From contig JAOZTS010000018.1 in the NCBI GenBank assembly GCA_029939035.1, forward strand, positions 1-14,625: a DNA stretch of 14,625 bases. The letters are read 5' to 3'. Source of the DNA: Candidatus Altimarinota bacterium. Lineage in GTDB: Bacteria > Patescibacteriota > Gracilibacteria > UBA1369 > LOWO2-01-FULL-3. Below, in pieces: positions 1-6,387 of this stretch (position 1 is its first letter; every line of letters begins with the position of its first letter). The notes beneath the pieces were generated by a model that worked only from the letters and a program-made list of their open reading frames with translations, had not been told where the DNA came from and did no database searches. The position numbers and the translations under genes are program-made.

Positions 1-1
1 A

Positions 2-1060
2 GATGATCTTGAATTGCCAATTATATATATGCCGTTTACTGATGTGGATTTCGATCATGAATATTTTGATTCTATTGCTTATGTAAAAAATGAGGGAATT
101 GTAAATGGTTATGAAGATGGTACTTACAAACCTTCTAGAGAAATAAATAGAGCGGAATTTACAAAAATTATTATCGAGGCGACTTATGAAGACTCAGAAA
201 TTGATAATTGTACTGCTTCAAAAGACTTTTCTGATGTAAAAACTGTAGATTGGTATGCGAAATATGTTTGTGTCGCTGCGAATAACGGGATTATCGATGG
301 ATATGATGATGGAACTTTCAAAGGAAATGACAAAATCAATTTTGTAGAGGCTGCAAAGATTATAGTTACTGGATTTGATTTGGATTACGTAGAGGGCGAT
401 GATTGGTATGAAGGGTATGTGAATGTTCTTCAAGATAACAATTCTATTCCGTCTGCGATTACTGCACTTAGTCAGCAGATTACTCGTGGAGAAATGGCTG
501 AAATGATTTGGAGAATTAGTAAAGATATTACTGACAAGTCTTCTCCGATTTTAATTACTGAGGCGGTTGAAGCGGTTGAGGCACCAGAACCTGTTGAGTC
601 AATTAAACCTGATAGTTCTGATTATCCTGGATGGGTGACTTATGATGCTGATGGTTTTGGATTTTATCATCCAGATTGGTATATAGGTGAAAAGTGGGGT
701 TATGATACTTTGAGTCCTGAGTATGATTTTATTTTTGGTGATAAAGAGGGTGTAGATGCTTATGTGCATGCTTATACAAAGGCTGGTTCTGATTTGAATA
801 CTTCAGTTTGGTTCGAGCATCCGTTTGTAGATTCCGAGAATTTGACTATCAATGGGTTGGAAGCTTTGATGAGACATTATAGAGCTCCACGAGGAACTGT
901 TGTGAATGGTCGAACTACTGGAGAGGATGAAAATATTTATGTTTATACTTATGTGATCGATGGAAAAATAGCGGTTTTGCAATATTTCAATGCATACGGT
1001 ACGGAAAACAAGAATGCAGATATTTTCTTTGACATGGCTGAAAGTGTTTATCAAGACTAG
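2..1060 (+). CDS. SLH-domain envelope protein, 5'-truncated by window edge
   Basis: The reading frame is open to the left edge, so the gene begins outside the window; the first in-window start-like codon (TTG at 14) lies in what already looks like lead-in to an SLH repeat. 352 residues are visible, counted from the codon at base 2. Two clear S-layer-homology repeats lie at about 12-62 and 76-125, each with the FTDV/FSDV opening, a G-[IV]-[IV]-[ND]-G-Y core and an acidic EDGT/DDGT turn; a weaker third repeat lies at about 130-172 and retains TRGEMAEMI. SLH triplets normally bind pyruvylated cell-wall polymers, so this protein is probably surface-anchored. After an Ala/Glu/Val/Pro linker (about 185-203) comes a C-terminal domain (about 207-352) starting YDADGFGFYHPDW, reminiscent of PsbP/Mog1-like secreted domains; that resemblance is only inferred. 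The stop is 2 nt before the next gene, suggesting co-transcription. Confidence 0.85.
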   Translation, partial: DDLELPIIYMPFTDVDFDHEYFDSIAYVKNEGIVNGYEDGTYKPSREINRAEFTKIIIEATYEDSEIDNCTASKDFSDVKTVDWYAKYVCVAANNGIIDGYDDGTFKGNDKINFVEAAKIIVTGFDLDYVEGDDWYEGYVNVLQDNNSIPSAITALSQQITRGEMAEMIWRISKDITDKSSPILITEAVEAVEAPEPVESIKPDSSDYPGWVTYDADGFGFYHPDWYIGEKWGYDTLSPEYDFIFGDKEGVDAYVHAYTKAGSDLNTSVWFEHPFVDSENLTINGLEALMRHYRAPRGTVVNGRTTGEDENIYVYTYVIDGKIAVLQYFNAYGTENKNADIFFDMAESVYQD

Positions 1061-1062
1061 AT

Positions 1063-1416
1063 ATGCTGTACGAAACTAAATTTTTAGTATCCTTGGGAAC
1101 TACATTAGCTATCGAAATTCCTCTCGTGGCTCTGATAATGCGATATGTTATCAGACTGCGGGAGGTTTCTTTTTGGAAAGTTTTGTTTGTCGCTTTTTTG
1201 GCTTCTACAGTGACTTTACCGTATTTGTGGTTTGTGATTTCTCCGTATGTTGATGCGAGATTTTATTTGTTGGTGGGGGAGTCGTTTGTGGTTATTTTTG
1301 AAATGATTATTTTTTGGTTGTTGCTTGGAGTGAGGATCCACAAAGCCTTTGCAGTTTCTTTGGCTGTGAATGTTGCTTCGTATTATTTGGGAGGGTTGTT
1401 GTTGAAATTATTGTGA
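1063..1416 (+). CDS. Small four-helix integral membrane protein, unknown function
   Basis: The 117-residue product is almost entirely hydrophobic, with four predicted membrane segments at about 8-30, 38-60, 66-90 and 94-115. Acidic residues sit inside segments (E18, E73, E80), and an Asn (N103) sits in the last one, which hints at a functional polar core rather than a simple anchor. I do not recognise a named family, although small four-helix proteins with a TLPYLWF-like second helix occur as uncharacterised proteins in many bacteria. The ATG is 2 nt after the SLH gene's stop, with no Shine-Dalgarno sequence, so translation probably depends on the upstream gene. The gene ends with TGA; reading through it as glycine would give a poor extension running out of frame through the next gene's signal peptide, so this is evidence for the standard code. 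Confidence 0.75.
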   Translation: MLYETKFLVSLGTTLAIEIPLVALIMRYVIRLREVSFWKVLFVAFLASTVTLPYLWFVISPYVDARFYLLVGESFVVIFEMIIFWLLLGVRIHKAFAVSLAVNVASYYLGGLLLKLL

Positions 1417-1427
1417 AGTGGTATAAT
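1399..1427 (+). promoter_or_regulatory. Extended -10 promoter for the lipoprotein gene
   Basis: A perfect TATAAT (1422-1427) is preceded by TGG (1419-1421), making an extended -10 element. TTGTTG (1399-1404) lies exactly 17 bp upstream as a weak -35. Transcription would start near 1434, giving a leader of about 17 nt with no Shine-Dalgarno sequence. The site overlaps the 3' end of the preceding membrane-protein gene. Confidence 0.6.
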
Positions 1428-1450
1428 CCTTTCCGGATTAATTTTTTGAT

Positions 1451-1864
1451 ATGAAACTGAGAATTTTGGTGATGTTGGTGGCAGTGATGGTAACGCTTAC
1501 TTCTTGTAGTTTGCTTGGTAAGAGCTATGAAGACGTTGAGGCTTTGTATTTCACAAAAGATAGTGTTGTTCTTTCGGTTGTTCCGGATCATGAACTTCGA
1601 ACTTTGGCTATTACATACGATGAAAACAATACTGGTGTGATTGGTGGAGATTTCTTCGACAGAGCTGAAGAGATTTTGGGAGCTTTTGATGGATATCCAA
1701 TTAATGTCGAGGACAAGGAGGGAACGTTTATTTTTTCTATTGAAATGAATGATGGCGAAACAAAAAAGCATATTTTCGATATGGCTGATGTTTCTGAGGA
1801 ATTTGGGCTTTTAGAAAACTTCTATTCTGATGTTTCGGAATTATTTTCAGAAGACATATACTAA
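1451..1864 (+). CDS. Small lipoprotein, unknown function
   Basis: The 137-residue product starts with a typical lipoprotein signal: positive n-region (MKLR), hydrophobic core, and an LTSC lipobox with the acceptor cysteine at residue 19. This predicts Lgt/Lsp processing and membrane anchoring on the outer face. The mature part (about 118 residues) is acidic, rich in Asp/Glu/Phe, and contains no motif I recognise. The AT-rich 23 nt between the -10 element and the ATG have no Shine-Dalgarno sequence. The gene has its own extended -10 promoter and follows two other envelope genes, which suggests a surface-related role, but nothing more specific can be said. Confidence 0.75.
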   Translation: MKLRILVMLVAVMVTLTSCSLLGKSYEDVEALYFTKDSVVLSVVPDHELRTLAITYDENNTGVIGGDFFDRAEEILGAFDGYPINVEDKEGTFIFSIEMNDGETKKHIFDMADVSEEFGLLENFYSDVSELFSEDIY

Positions 1865-1871
1865 AAACATT

Positions 1872-1900
1872 TTGATTTTTCGGGTTTTTCTTTGTAGAAT
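1872..1900 (+). promoter_or_regulatory. Sigma70-type promoter for hppA
   Basis: TTGATT (1872-1877, 4/6 to consensus) and TAGAAT (1895-1900, 5/6) are separated by exactly 17 bp. Transcription would start near 1907, leaving a short AT-rich leader of about 23 nt without a Shine-Dalgarno sequence before the hppA ATG at 1930. This is the only promoter in the window with reasonable matches in both hexamers. Confidence 0.55.
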
Positions 1901-1929
1901 CCATAAAGTTAATAACTAATTTTATTTCT

Positions 1930-3966
1930 ATGGACTATTCATTGTTACTAGCACTTGTTGCTGTGTTGTCTTTGGTAGTGGCTCTGCTTTTCGCTAGGCT
2001 TGTTATTAGAAAGCCTGAGGGGGAAGAGAAGATGTCAGAACTGGCTGAACAAATACACAAGGGAGCTATGGCGTTTTTGAAACGCGAATACAGAGTGATT
2101 GCGATATTCGTAGTTGTTTTGTCTATTATTTTGTTTATCTTCCTTGATAATAAGGAGACAGCAAATGTGAACGAAGGTTTACTAACTTCGGCTTCATTTA
2201 TCTATGGTGCATTCAGTAGTGCATTAGCTGGATTTTTTGGTATGAAAATTGCCACAAAAGCTAATGTAAGAACTGCAAATGCGGCAAGAACAAGCCTAGG
2301 AAAAGCCTTGATAATAGCGTTCCGATCTGGAGCTGTTATGGGACTTGGAGTTGTAGGACTTGGTTTACTTGGACTATCAGTATTATTCTTTATCTACTTC
2401 AACTTGATGTCACTTCCAACAGACATTGTGTTGAATGTAATAACCGGTTTTGGACTTGGTGCTTCATCTATAGCGCTTTTCTCTCGTGTTGGAGGAGGAA
2501 TATTTACAAAAGCTGCGGATGTTGGTGCTGATTTAGTAGGAAAAGTTGAAGCTGGAATTCCAGAAGACGATCCTAGAAATCCTGCTGTAATTGCCGACAA
2601 CGTTGGTGATAATGTAGGTGATGTAGCGGGAATGGGTGCTGATCTATTCGAATCATATGTTGGTTCAATCATTTCAGCGATGATTCTTGGTTCATTAGCA
2701 TTTGGTATGAATGGAGTTTATTTACCTATGATGCTCGCTGGAGCAGGTATTCTTTGTTCTATACTTGGTACATTCTTGGTTCGCGTGGGCAAAAGTGGAA
2801 GTATCCACGGAGCGCTCAAGAATGGTCTTTGGGGAGCTTCTGTACTTATGGTGATTGCGGCATTCTTTTTGATAAAATTCTTCATGGGAGCTGATGCTTA
2901 TATTGGAGTATTTATCGCTATGGTAAGTGGACTTGCAGTTGGAATTATTATTGGATTAATTACTGAATACTATACTTCTGAGCACTACAGCCCGGTAAAA
3001 AACCTGGCAGAAACTTCAAAAACTGGTTCTGCGACAAATATTATCCAAGGTTTAGCAATTGGTTATAAATCAACTACACTTCCTGTGATCTTTATTTGTG
3101 TGGCGATTTTTGTTGCTTACAGATATGCGGGACTTTATGGAATTGCGATCTCAGCTGTTGGAATGCTTTCAACACTTGGAATCTCATTAGCTATCGACGC
3201 TTATGGACCTGTAGCTGATAATGCTGGAGGAATTGCGGAAATGGCTCATTTGGGAGAAGACGTACGAAAGAGAACAGATGCACTAGATTCAGCAGGAAAT
3301 ACAACTGCTGCTATTGGAAAAGGATTCGCTATCGGATCTGCTGCACTTACTGCTTTGGCTTTGTTTGCTGCTTATACTCAGGCTGCAGGTTTGACTAGTA
3401 TTGATATTATGAATCCAGTTGTGATAATTGGATTATTGATTGGAGCAATGCTTCCTTTCTTGTTCTCAGCTATGACAATGCAAGCTGTTGGACGTGCTGC
3501 ATTTGCAATGATTGAAGAGGTAAGAAAACAGTTTAGAGAGATCGAAGGCTTGATGGAAGGAAAAGCAACAGGAGACAGCGAGAAATGTGTAGATATTTCT
3601 ACTAAAGCTGCAATTCGTGAAATGATACTTCCTGGATTGATGGCTGTTTTCGTTCCTATTTTAATGGGTTACTTCTTTGGTTCTGCTGCACTTGGAGGAT
3701 TATTGGCTGGAGCTTTGGTTTCAGGTGTAATGCTTGCTATTTCTATGGCAAATTCAGGTGGAGCTTGGGACAATGCGAAAAAATATATTGAAAGTGGTCA
3801 ACATGGTGGAAAAGGATCTGATACTCACAAAGCTGCGGTTGTAGGAGATACAGTTGGAGATCCATTCAAAGACACATCTGGACCAAGTATTAACATCCTG
3901 ATTAAATTGATGACTGTCGTGTCATTGATTTTCGCATCAGTATTCACAGTTAATGGAATATTCTAA
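1930..3966 (+). CDS. hppA: K+-dependent membrane pyrophosphatase (Na+ and/or H+ pump)
   Basis: This 678-residue polytopic protein is a full-length membrane-integral pyrophosphatase, which couples hydrolysis of cytosolic PPi to outward pumping of Na+ or H+. Signature segments are intact: [11 protein letters not shown] (197-207), the [17 protein letters not shown] catalytic Mg-PPi site (212-231), [10 protein letters not shown] (430-439 region), and the C-terminal [14 protein letters not shown] (640-653). The family's K+-dependence marker, the residue after GNTT, is Ala (A440), with Gly at the position three further on (G443); K+-independent enzymes have Lys and Thr there, so K+-dependence is predicted. 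A Glu in the DLFESY segment (E241) matches the position seen in Na+-pumping members such as the Thermotoga enzyme, favouring Na+ transport; dual Na+/H+ transport cannot be excluded. Its codon use looks different from its neighbours (see findings). The last 14 nt overlap the next gene. Confidence 0.97.
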   Translation: MDYSLLLALVAVLSLVVALLFARLVIRKPEGEEKMSELAEQIHKGAMAFLKREYRVIAIFVVVLSIILFIFLDNKETANVNEGLLTSASFIYGAFSSALAGFFGMKIATKANVRTANAARTSLGKALIIAFRSGAVMGLGVVGLGLLGLSVLFFIYFNLMSLPTDIVLNVITGFGLGASSIALFSRVGGGIFTKAADVGADLVGKVEAGIPEDDPRNPAVIADNVGDNVGDVAGMGADLFESYVGSIISAMILGSLAFGMNGVYLPMMLAGAGILCSILGTFLVRVGKSGSIHGALKNGLWGASVLMVIAAFFLIKFFMGADAYIGVFIAMVSGLAVGIIIGLITEYYTSEHYSPVKNLAETSKTGSATNIIQGLAIGYKSTTLPVIFICVAIFVAYRYAGLYGIAISAVGMLSTLGISLAIDAYGPVADNAGGIAEMAHLGEDVRKRTDALDSAGNTTAAIGKGFAIGSAALTALALFAAYTQAAGLTSIDIMNPVVIIGLLIGAMLPFLFSAMTMQAVGRAAFAMIEEVRKQFREIEGLMEGKATGDSEKCVDISTKAAIREMILPGLMAVFVPILMGYFFGSAALGGLLAGALVSGVMLAISMANSGGAWDNAKKYIESGQHGGKGSDTHKAAVVGDTVGDPFKDTSGPSINILIKLMTVVSLIFASVFTVNGIF

Positions 3967-4537
3967 ACCAAAATTTTGGAGCAATCTGGTTTCTGTACTG
4001 AAACTCGATAAAGAGGCAATGCTGAGAGTAGCAAAGGATACCAATGCTACTCTCTGGGGGGCGTTGATACTCTTTGGAGCACCAATTGTGAACTTGATAT
4101 TGGCTTCGTTTACCTTTTCTTCTGGATTTGGAGTCATGTTCTCTCGGGTTATGTTTTGGCCGATGCTCATCCCTGTTGTATCAATTTTTTGTACAATCTT
4201 GTTGATGAACTTTATAGCGATTCGGTTTTTTGGTGGGAAGGGGAGTAGTGTTGGTTTTTTTAGAACGGTCTCGTATTCTGCTGTGATTTTCTGGATCAGT
4301 ATTATTCCTTATGTTTTGTCTATTATCGGGATTATAGAGCCAGTTGGTTTCTATAATTTGATTTGGCTTGTGGGTGTGATGTGGATTGCTGTGGTTTCGT
4401 ATTATATGCTGATGGAGCATCACAAATTGGATCCAAAAGACGCTGGAACGGTAGTAGCTTTTGGAATAATCGGATATTTTTTGCTGAGAAACGTTTTAGG
4501 ACAGTTTTTGGTGGGGGATTATTATAGATGGTTCTAA
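3953..4537 (+). CDS. Yip1-like multi-pass membrane protein
   Basis: The 194-residue protein has about five membrane segments (about 33-52, 60-90, 107-127, 132-155, 166-186). The motif [19 protein letters not shown] (92-110), followed by two helices and the polar HHKLDPKDA (156-164), is the pattern of the bacterial Yip1/YIPF-type family, where the loop usually reads GGKGSF.. and the final loop HGLS..KA. The function of bacterial Yip1 proteins is not established. The ATG at 3953 lies inside the hppA 3' end (14-nt overlap, different frame), so translational coupling to the pump is likely, and the first residues are good N-terminal cytosolic sequence (MEYSKPKFW). There is no Shine-Dalgarno sequence. 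Whether the protein works with the pyrophosphatase is unknown; the overlap only shows co-expression. Confidence 0.75.
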   Translation: MEYSKPKFWSNLVSVLKLDKEAMLRVAKDTNATLWGALILFGAPIVNLILASFTFSSGFGVMFSRVMFWPMLIPVVSIFCTILLMNFIAIRFFGGKGSSVGFFRTVSYSAVIFWISIIPYVLSIIGIIEPVGFYNLIWLVGVMWIAVVSYYMLMEHHKLDPKDAGTVVAFGIIGYFLLRNVLGQFLVGDYYRWF

Positions 4538-4570
4538 ATAGGGTATTGGGTTCCAAAAAACGCTGTTTTC

Positions 4571-4579
4571 TGCTATAAT
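4571..4579 (+). promoter_or_regulatory. Extended -10 promoter (TGCTATAAT)
   Basis: A perfect TATAAT (4574-4579) is preceded by TGC, giving a full extended -10 element 24 nt before the ATG at 4604. The -35 position (TTCCAA, 4551-4556) is poor, as expected for extended -10 promoters. It lies in the 66-bp gap after the Yip1-like gene, so the next gene probably starts a new transcript from about 4586. Confidence 0.6.
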
Positions 4580-4603
4580 GTAAGGAAATATTAACGTTTC
4601 TGT

Positions 4604-6349
4604 ATGCCAAATAATGGTAGCTCAAAGCAAAATAGTGATGACTTTTCTAGCGAAAATGTCGAGAGAGACAGAACTCCTAAGAAAAACAGAGAAAATTCGG
4701 CAAAAAAGAAAATGGAAAAGATTAATAAAGAAGTCTCAAAAGATAAAAGAGACGATTTTAAACAAGAAGTTTCTAAAAAGAAAAGAAGGCGAAGACGACC
4801 TAGAAAAAAGAAGGAAAATGTTGAGCAAAAGCCAGAAGAGCTTAAGGAGGCACAAAAGCCTCAAGATGAAGATGTTTTTAAGCCGGAGGCTGTTGAAGAG
4901 CCGGAAGTGGCTGAGGAATCTGTGGTTGAAGAACCATTAAAGCCAGATGAGGTTCCACCAGAGATGCCGGAAGCGCCGGTTGAGGCGGTAAATCCCTTTG
5001 AAGCTCAAGATGATTCTGCGCTTCCTACTCCTGATCATGAAGAAAGATTTCAGAAAAATGAAGAGCTGGATGAGGAGCAGCCTGAAGAAGTTGCTGAGAC
5101 AGTGGTAGAAGATGTAGAGCAAACTCCAATTAATCCTTTTGAGGCGGAGCCGCCGGTTTCAACAATTGAAAAGAAAGCTTTGGATGATAAACCGCTTGAT
5201 CGTAAAGATCAGCACGTTGAAACTGAAAAACCAGAACAGACTGAAGCTCCAACACCTGAAACTGTTGAACACTCTGTTGAAGAAGTAGATCAAAACTCAG
5301 AACAGATGAGCGAGCAGGGTGCTGCAAATGAGGCTGAAGCTGCGGATGTTGCAGAACAGGCTAAGGAACAGGCTGTTGTTGCAGAAGTTGTTGAGGCGAA
5401 GCCTGAGCAACCTTTGGAAGGTGTTGTTCAACCAGCTGATGGAGATGAGGCACCAGATCCAGGAGAAGAAGCTGATGAACTGAAGGAAGAGCTTTGGGAT
5501 ATTTTGGCCCAGGCTGGAATTACAAAGAAAAAACTTATTACAATCTTATTGATAATCGTATTTGGAGTTTTATTTCTCTGGTTTGGAGGATTGAAACTCT
5601 TTGGTATTGGTGATGAGGGTGGAGTTAAGGAGGTAGTTGAAGAAAGTGATGGTGGTGGAGAGATTTTACTCGCTACGACCCGAGAGGGTGATGTTTCTGG
5701 AATTGTTTCTTCTTATGTTTTTGGTCTTGAATTTGAAGTTCCGAAAACTCCAATTTTGGCTGTTCCTATAGGTAAAAGTGGGGCTATGGCTGGAGTTGAT
5801 GCGGCGCTTTATTTTGGTGAGGGAGAGAGTAATTTTGAAAATAGATATATTTACTACGTGGATCTTTTGAGAAAGATGGATAGCATTTATAGTACAGATG
5901 TTTATTCGTTGATTGATCTGGCTGTTGATAGAAGAGCTGCTTTGACTGAGCACATTAACGAGTTGGATGCGATTATTCAGGAGGCGGACAATGTTTATTA
6001 TGAAATTAGATCTCGTTTGGATGGGTTTGATAAGGAATATGAAGTTCTTGCTATAGAGCGAGAGACATTAGAAGAGCAGTATTTTGTGGCTACAGAGGAG
6101 TTAATGCCGAGAAGTTCGAATGATTATTTGGAATCATTTATTGATGTTCAGCATGATTCAAATGAGTTGAAGGCTTATTATAACGCATATAGAATTGTTC
6201 TTGATTACTTGATTGCTTATTTAGATCTTCTAGAGCCAAGATATCAGGATATAGTTGCAAATACTGAAGCTATAGTTAAAGGTATTCGTGTGTTTGATGT
6301 TCCGGCATCTGATATCGACGCGATTTTGTCTATAGAAGGGGAACTTTAG
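4604..6349 (+). CDS. Large single-pass membrane protein with charged cytoplasmic arm, unknown
   Basis: The 581-residue product is not a family I recognise. Residues 1-70 are Lys/Arg-rich, with a dense basic patch at about 58-70 (KKKRRRRRPRKKK). Residues 71-297 are very acidic and Pro/Glu/Val/Ala-rich, clearly low complexity and probably disordered, with two NPFEA copies at 130-134 and 177-181. One transmembrane helix follows (about 310-334, LITILLIIVFGVLFLWFGG). The C-terminal 245 residues look folded and include a helical, coiled-coil-like stretch (about 430-500) and a second helical section (about 505-560). There is no signal peptide, so the positive-inside rule (KKK just before the helix) predicts an inside N-terminus and an outside C-terminal domain. 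The arm could contact nucleic acid, ribosomes or another charged partner, and the external domain could bind envelope components; both are inference. The gene has its own promoter and no Shine-Dalgarno sequence. Confidence 0.8.
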   Translation: MPNNGSSKQNSDDFSSENVERDRTPKKNRENSAKKKMEKINKEVSKDKRDDFKQEVSKKKRRRRRPRKKKENVEQKPEELKEAQKPQDEDVFKPEAVEEPEVAEESVVEEPLKPDEVPPEMPEAPVEAVNPFEAQDDSALPTPDHEERFQKNEELDEEQPEEVAETVVEDVEQTPINPFEAEPPVSTIEKKALDDKPLDRKDQHVETEKPEQTEAPTPETVEHSVEEVDQNSEQMSEQGAANEAEAADVAEQAKEQAVVAEVVEAKPEQPLEGVVQPADGDEAPDPGEEADELKEELWDILAQAGITKKKLITILLIIVFGVLFLWFGGLKLFGIGDEGGVKEVVEESDGGGEILLATTREGDVSGIVSSYVFGLEFEVPKTPILAVPIGKSGAMAGVDAALYFGEGESNFENRYIYYVDLLRKMDSIYSTDVYSLIDLAVDRRAALTEHINELDAIIQEADNVYYEIRSRLDGFDKEYEVLAIERETLEEQYFVATEELMPRSSNDYLESFIDVQHDSNELKAYYNAYRIVLDYLIAYLDLLEPRYQDIVANTEAIVKGIRVFDVPASDIDAILSIEGEL

Positions 6350-6369
6350 TGGTTTTATTTACGTTTTTC

Positions 6370-6378
6370 TGACATAAT
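6370..6378 (+). promoter_or_regulatory. Extended -10 promoter for the RSH gene (TGACATAAT)
   Basis: CATAAT (6373-6378) preceded by TGA (6370-6372) forms an extended -10 element; no good -35 is seen. Transcription would begin near 6385, only about 3 nt before the ATG at 6388. This decides the start codon: the GTG at 6379 would lie upstream of the transcript, and the mRNA would be near-leaderless. Confidence 0.5.
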
Positions 6379-6387
6379 GTGTTTCTT

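Noticed and set aside
1904..1920. Small palindrome GTTA-A-TAAC in the hppA leader as an operator or riboswitch part
   Set aside because: Only four pairs in an AT-rich leader of about 23 nt, far too short for a riboswitch and likely by chance.
4557..4569. AAAAC-GCT-GTTTT hairpin as a terminator for the hppA/Yip1-like transcript
   Set aside because: The stem is five pairs with a single G-C pair and no following T-run; it also sits in the spacer of the next promoter.
4614..4940. A second, Lys/Arg-rich reading frame of 108 codons inside the start of the large membrane-protein gene
   Set aside because: It is the +1 shadow of low-complexity Lys/Glu codons (AAG/GAA runs); the 4604 frame has the promoter, the longer extent and a coherent membrane topology.
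6379..6381. GTG at 6379 as the start of the RSH gene
   Set aside because: It directly follows the CATAAT -10 element and would lie upstream of the predicted transcript; the ATG at 6388 is preferred, although this depends on the promoter call.
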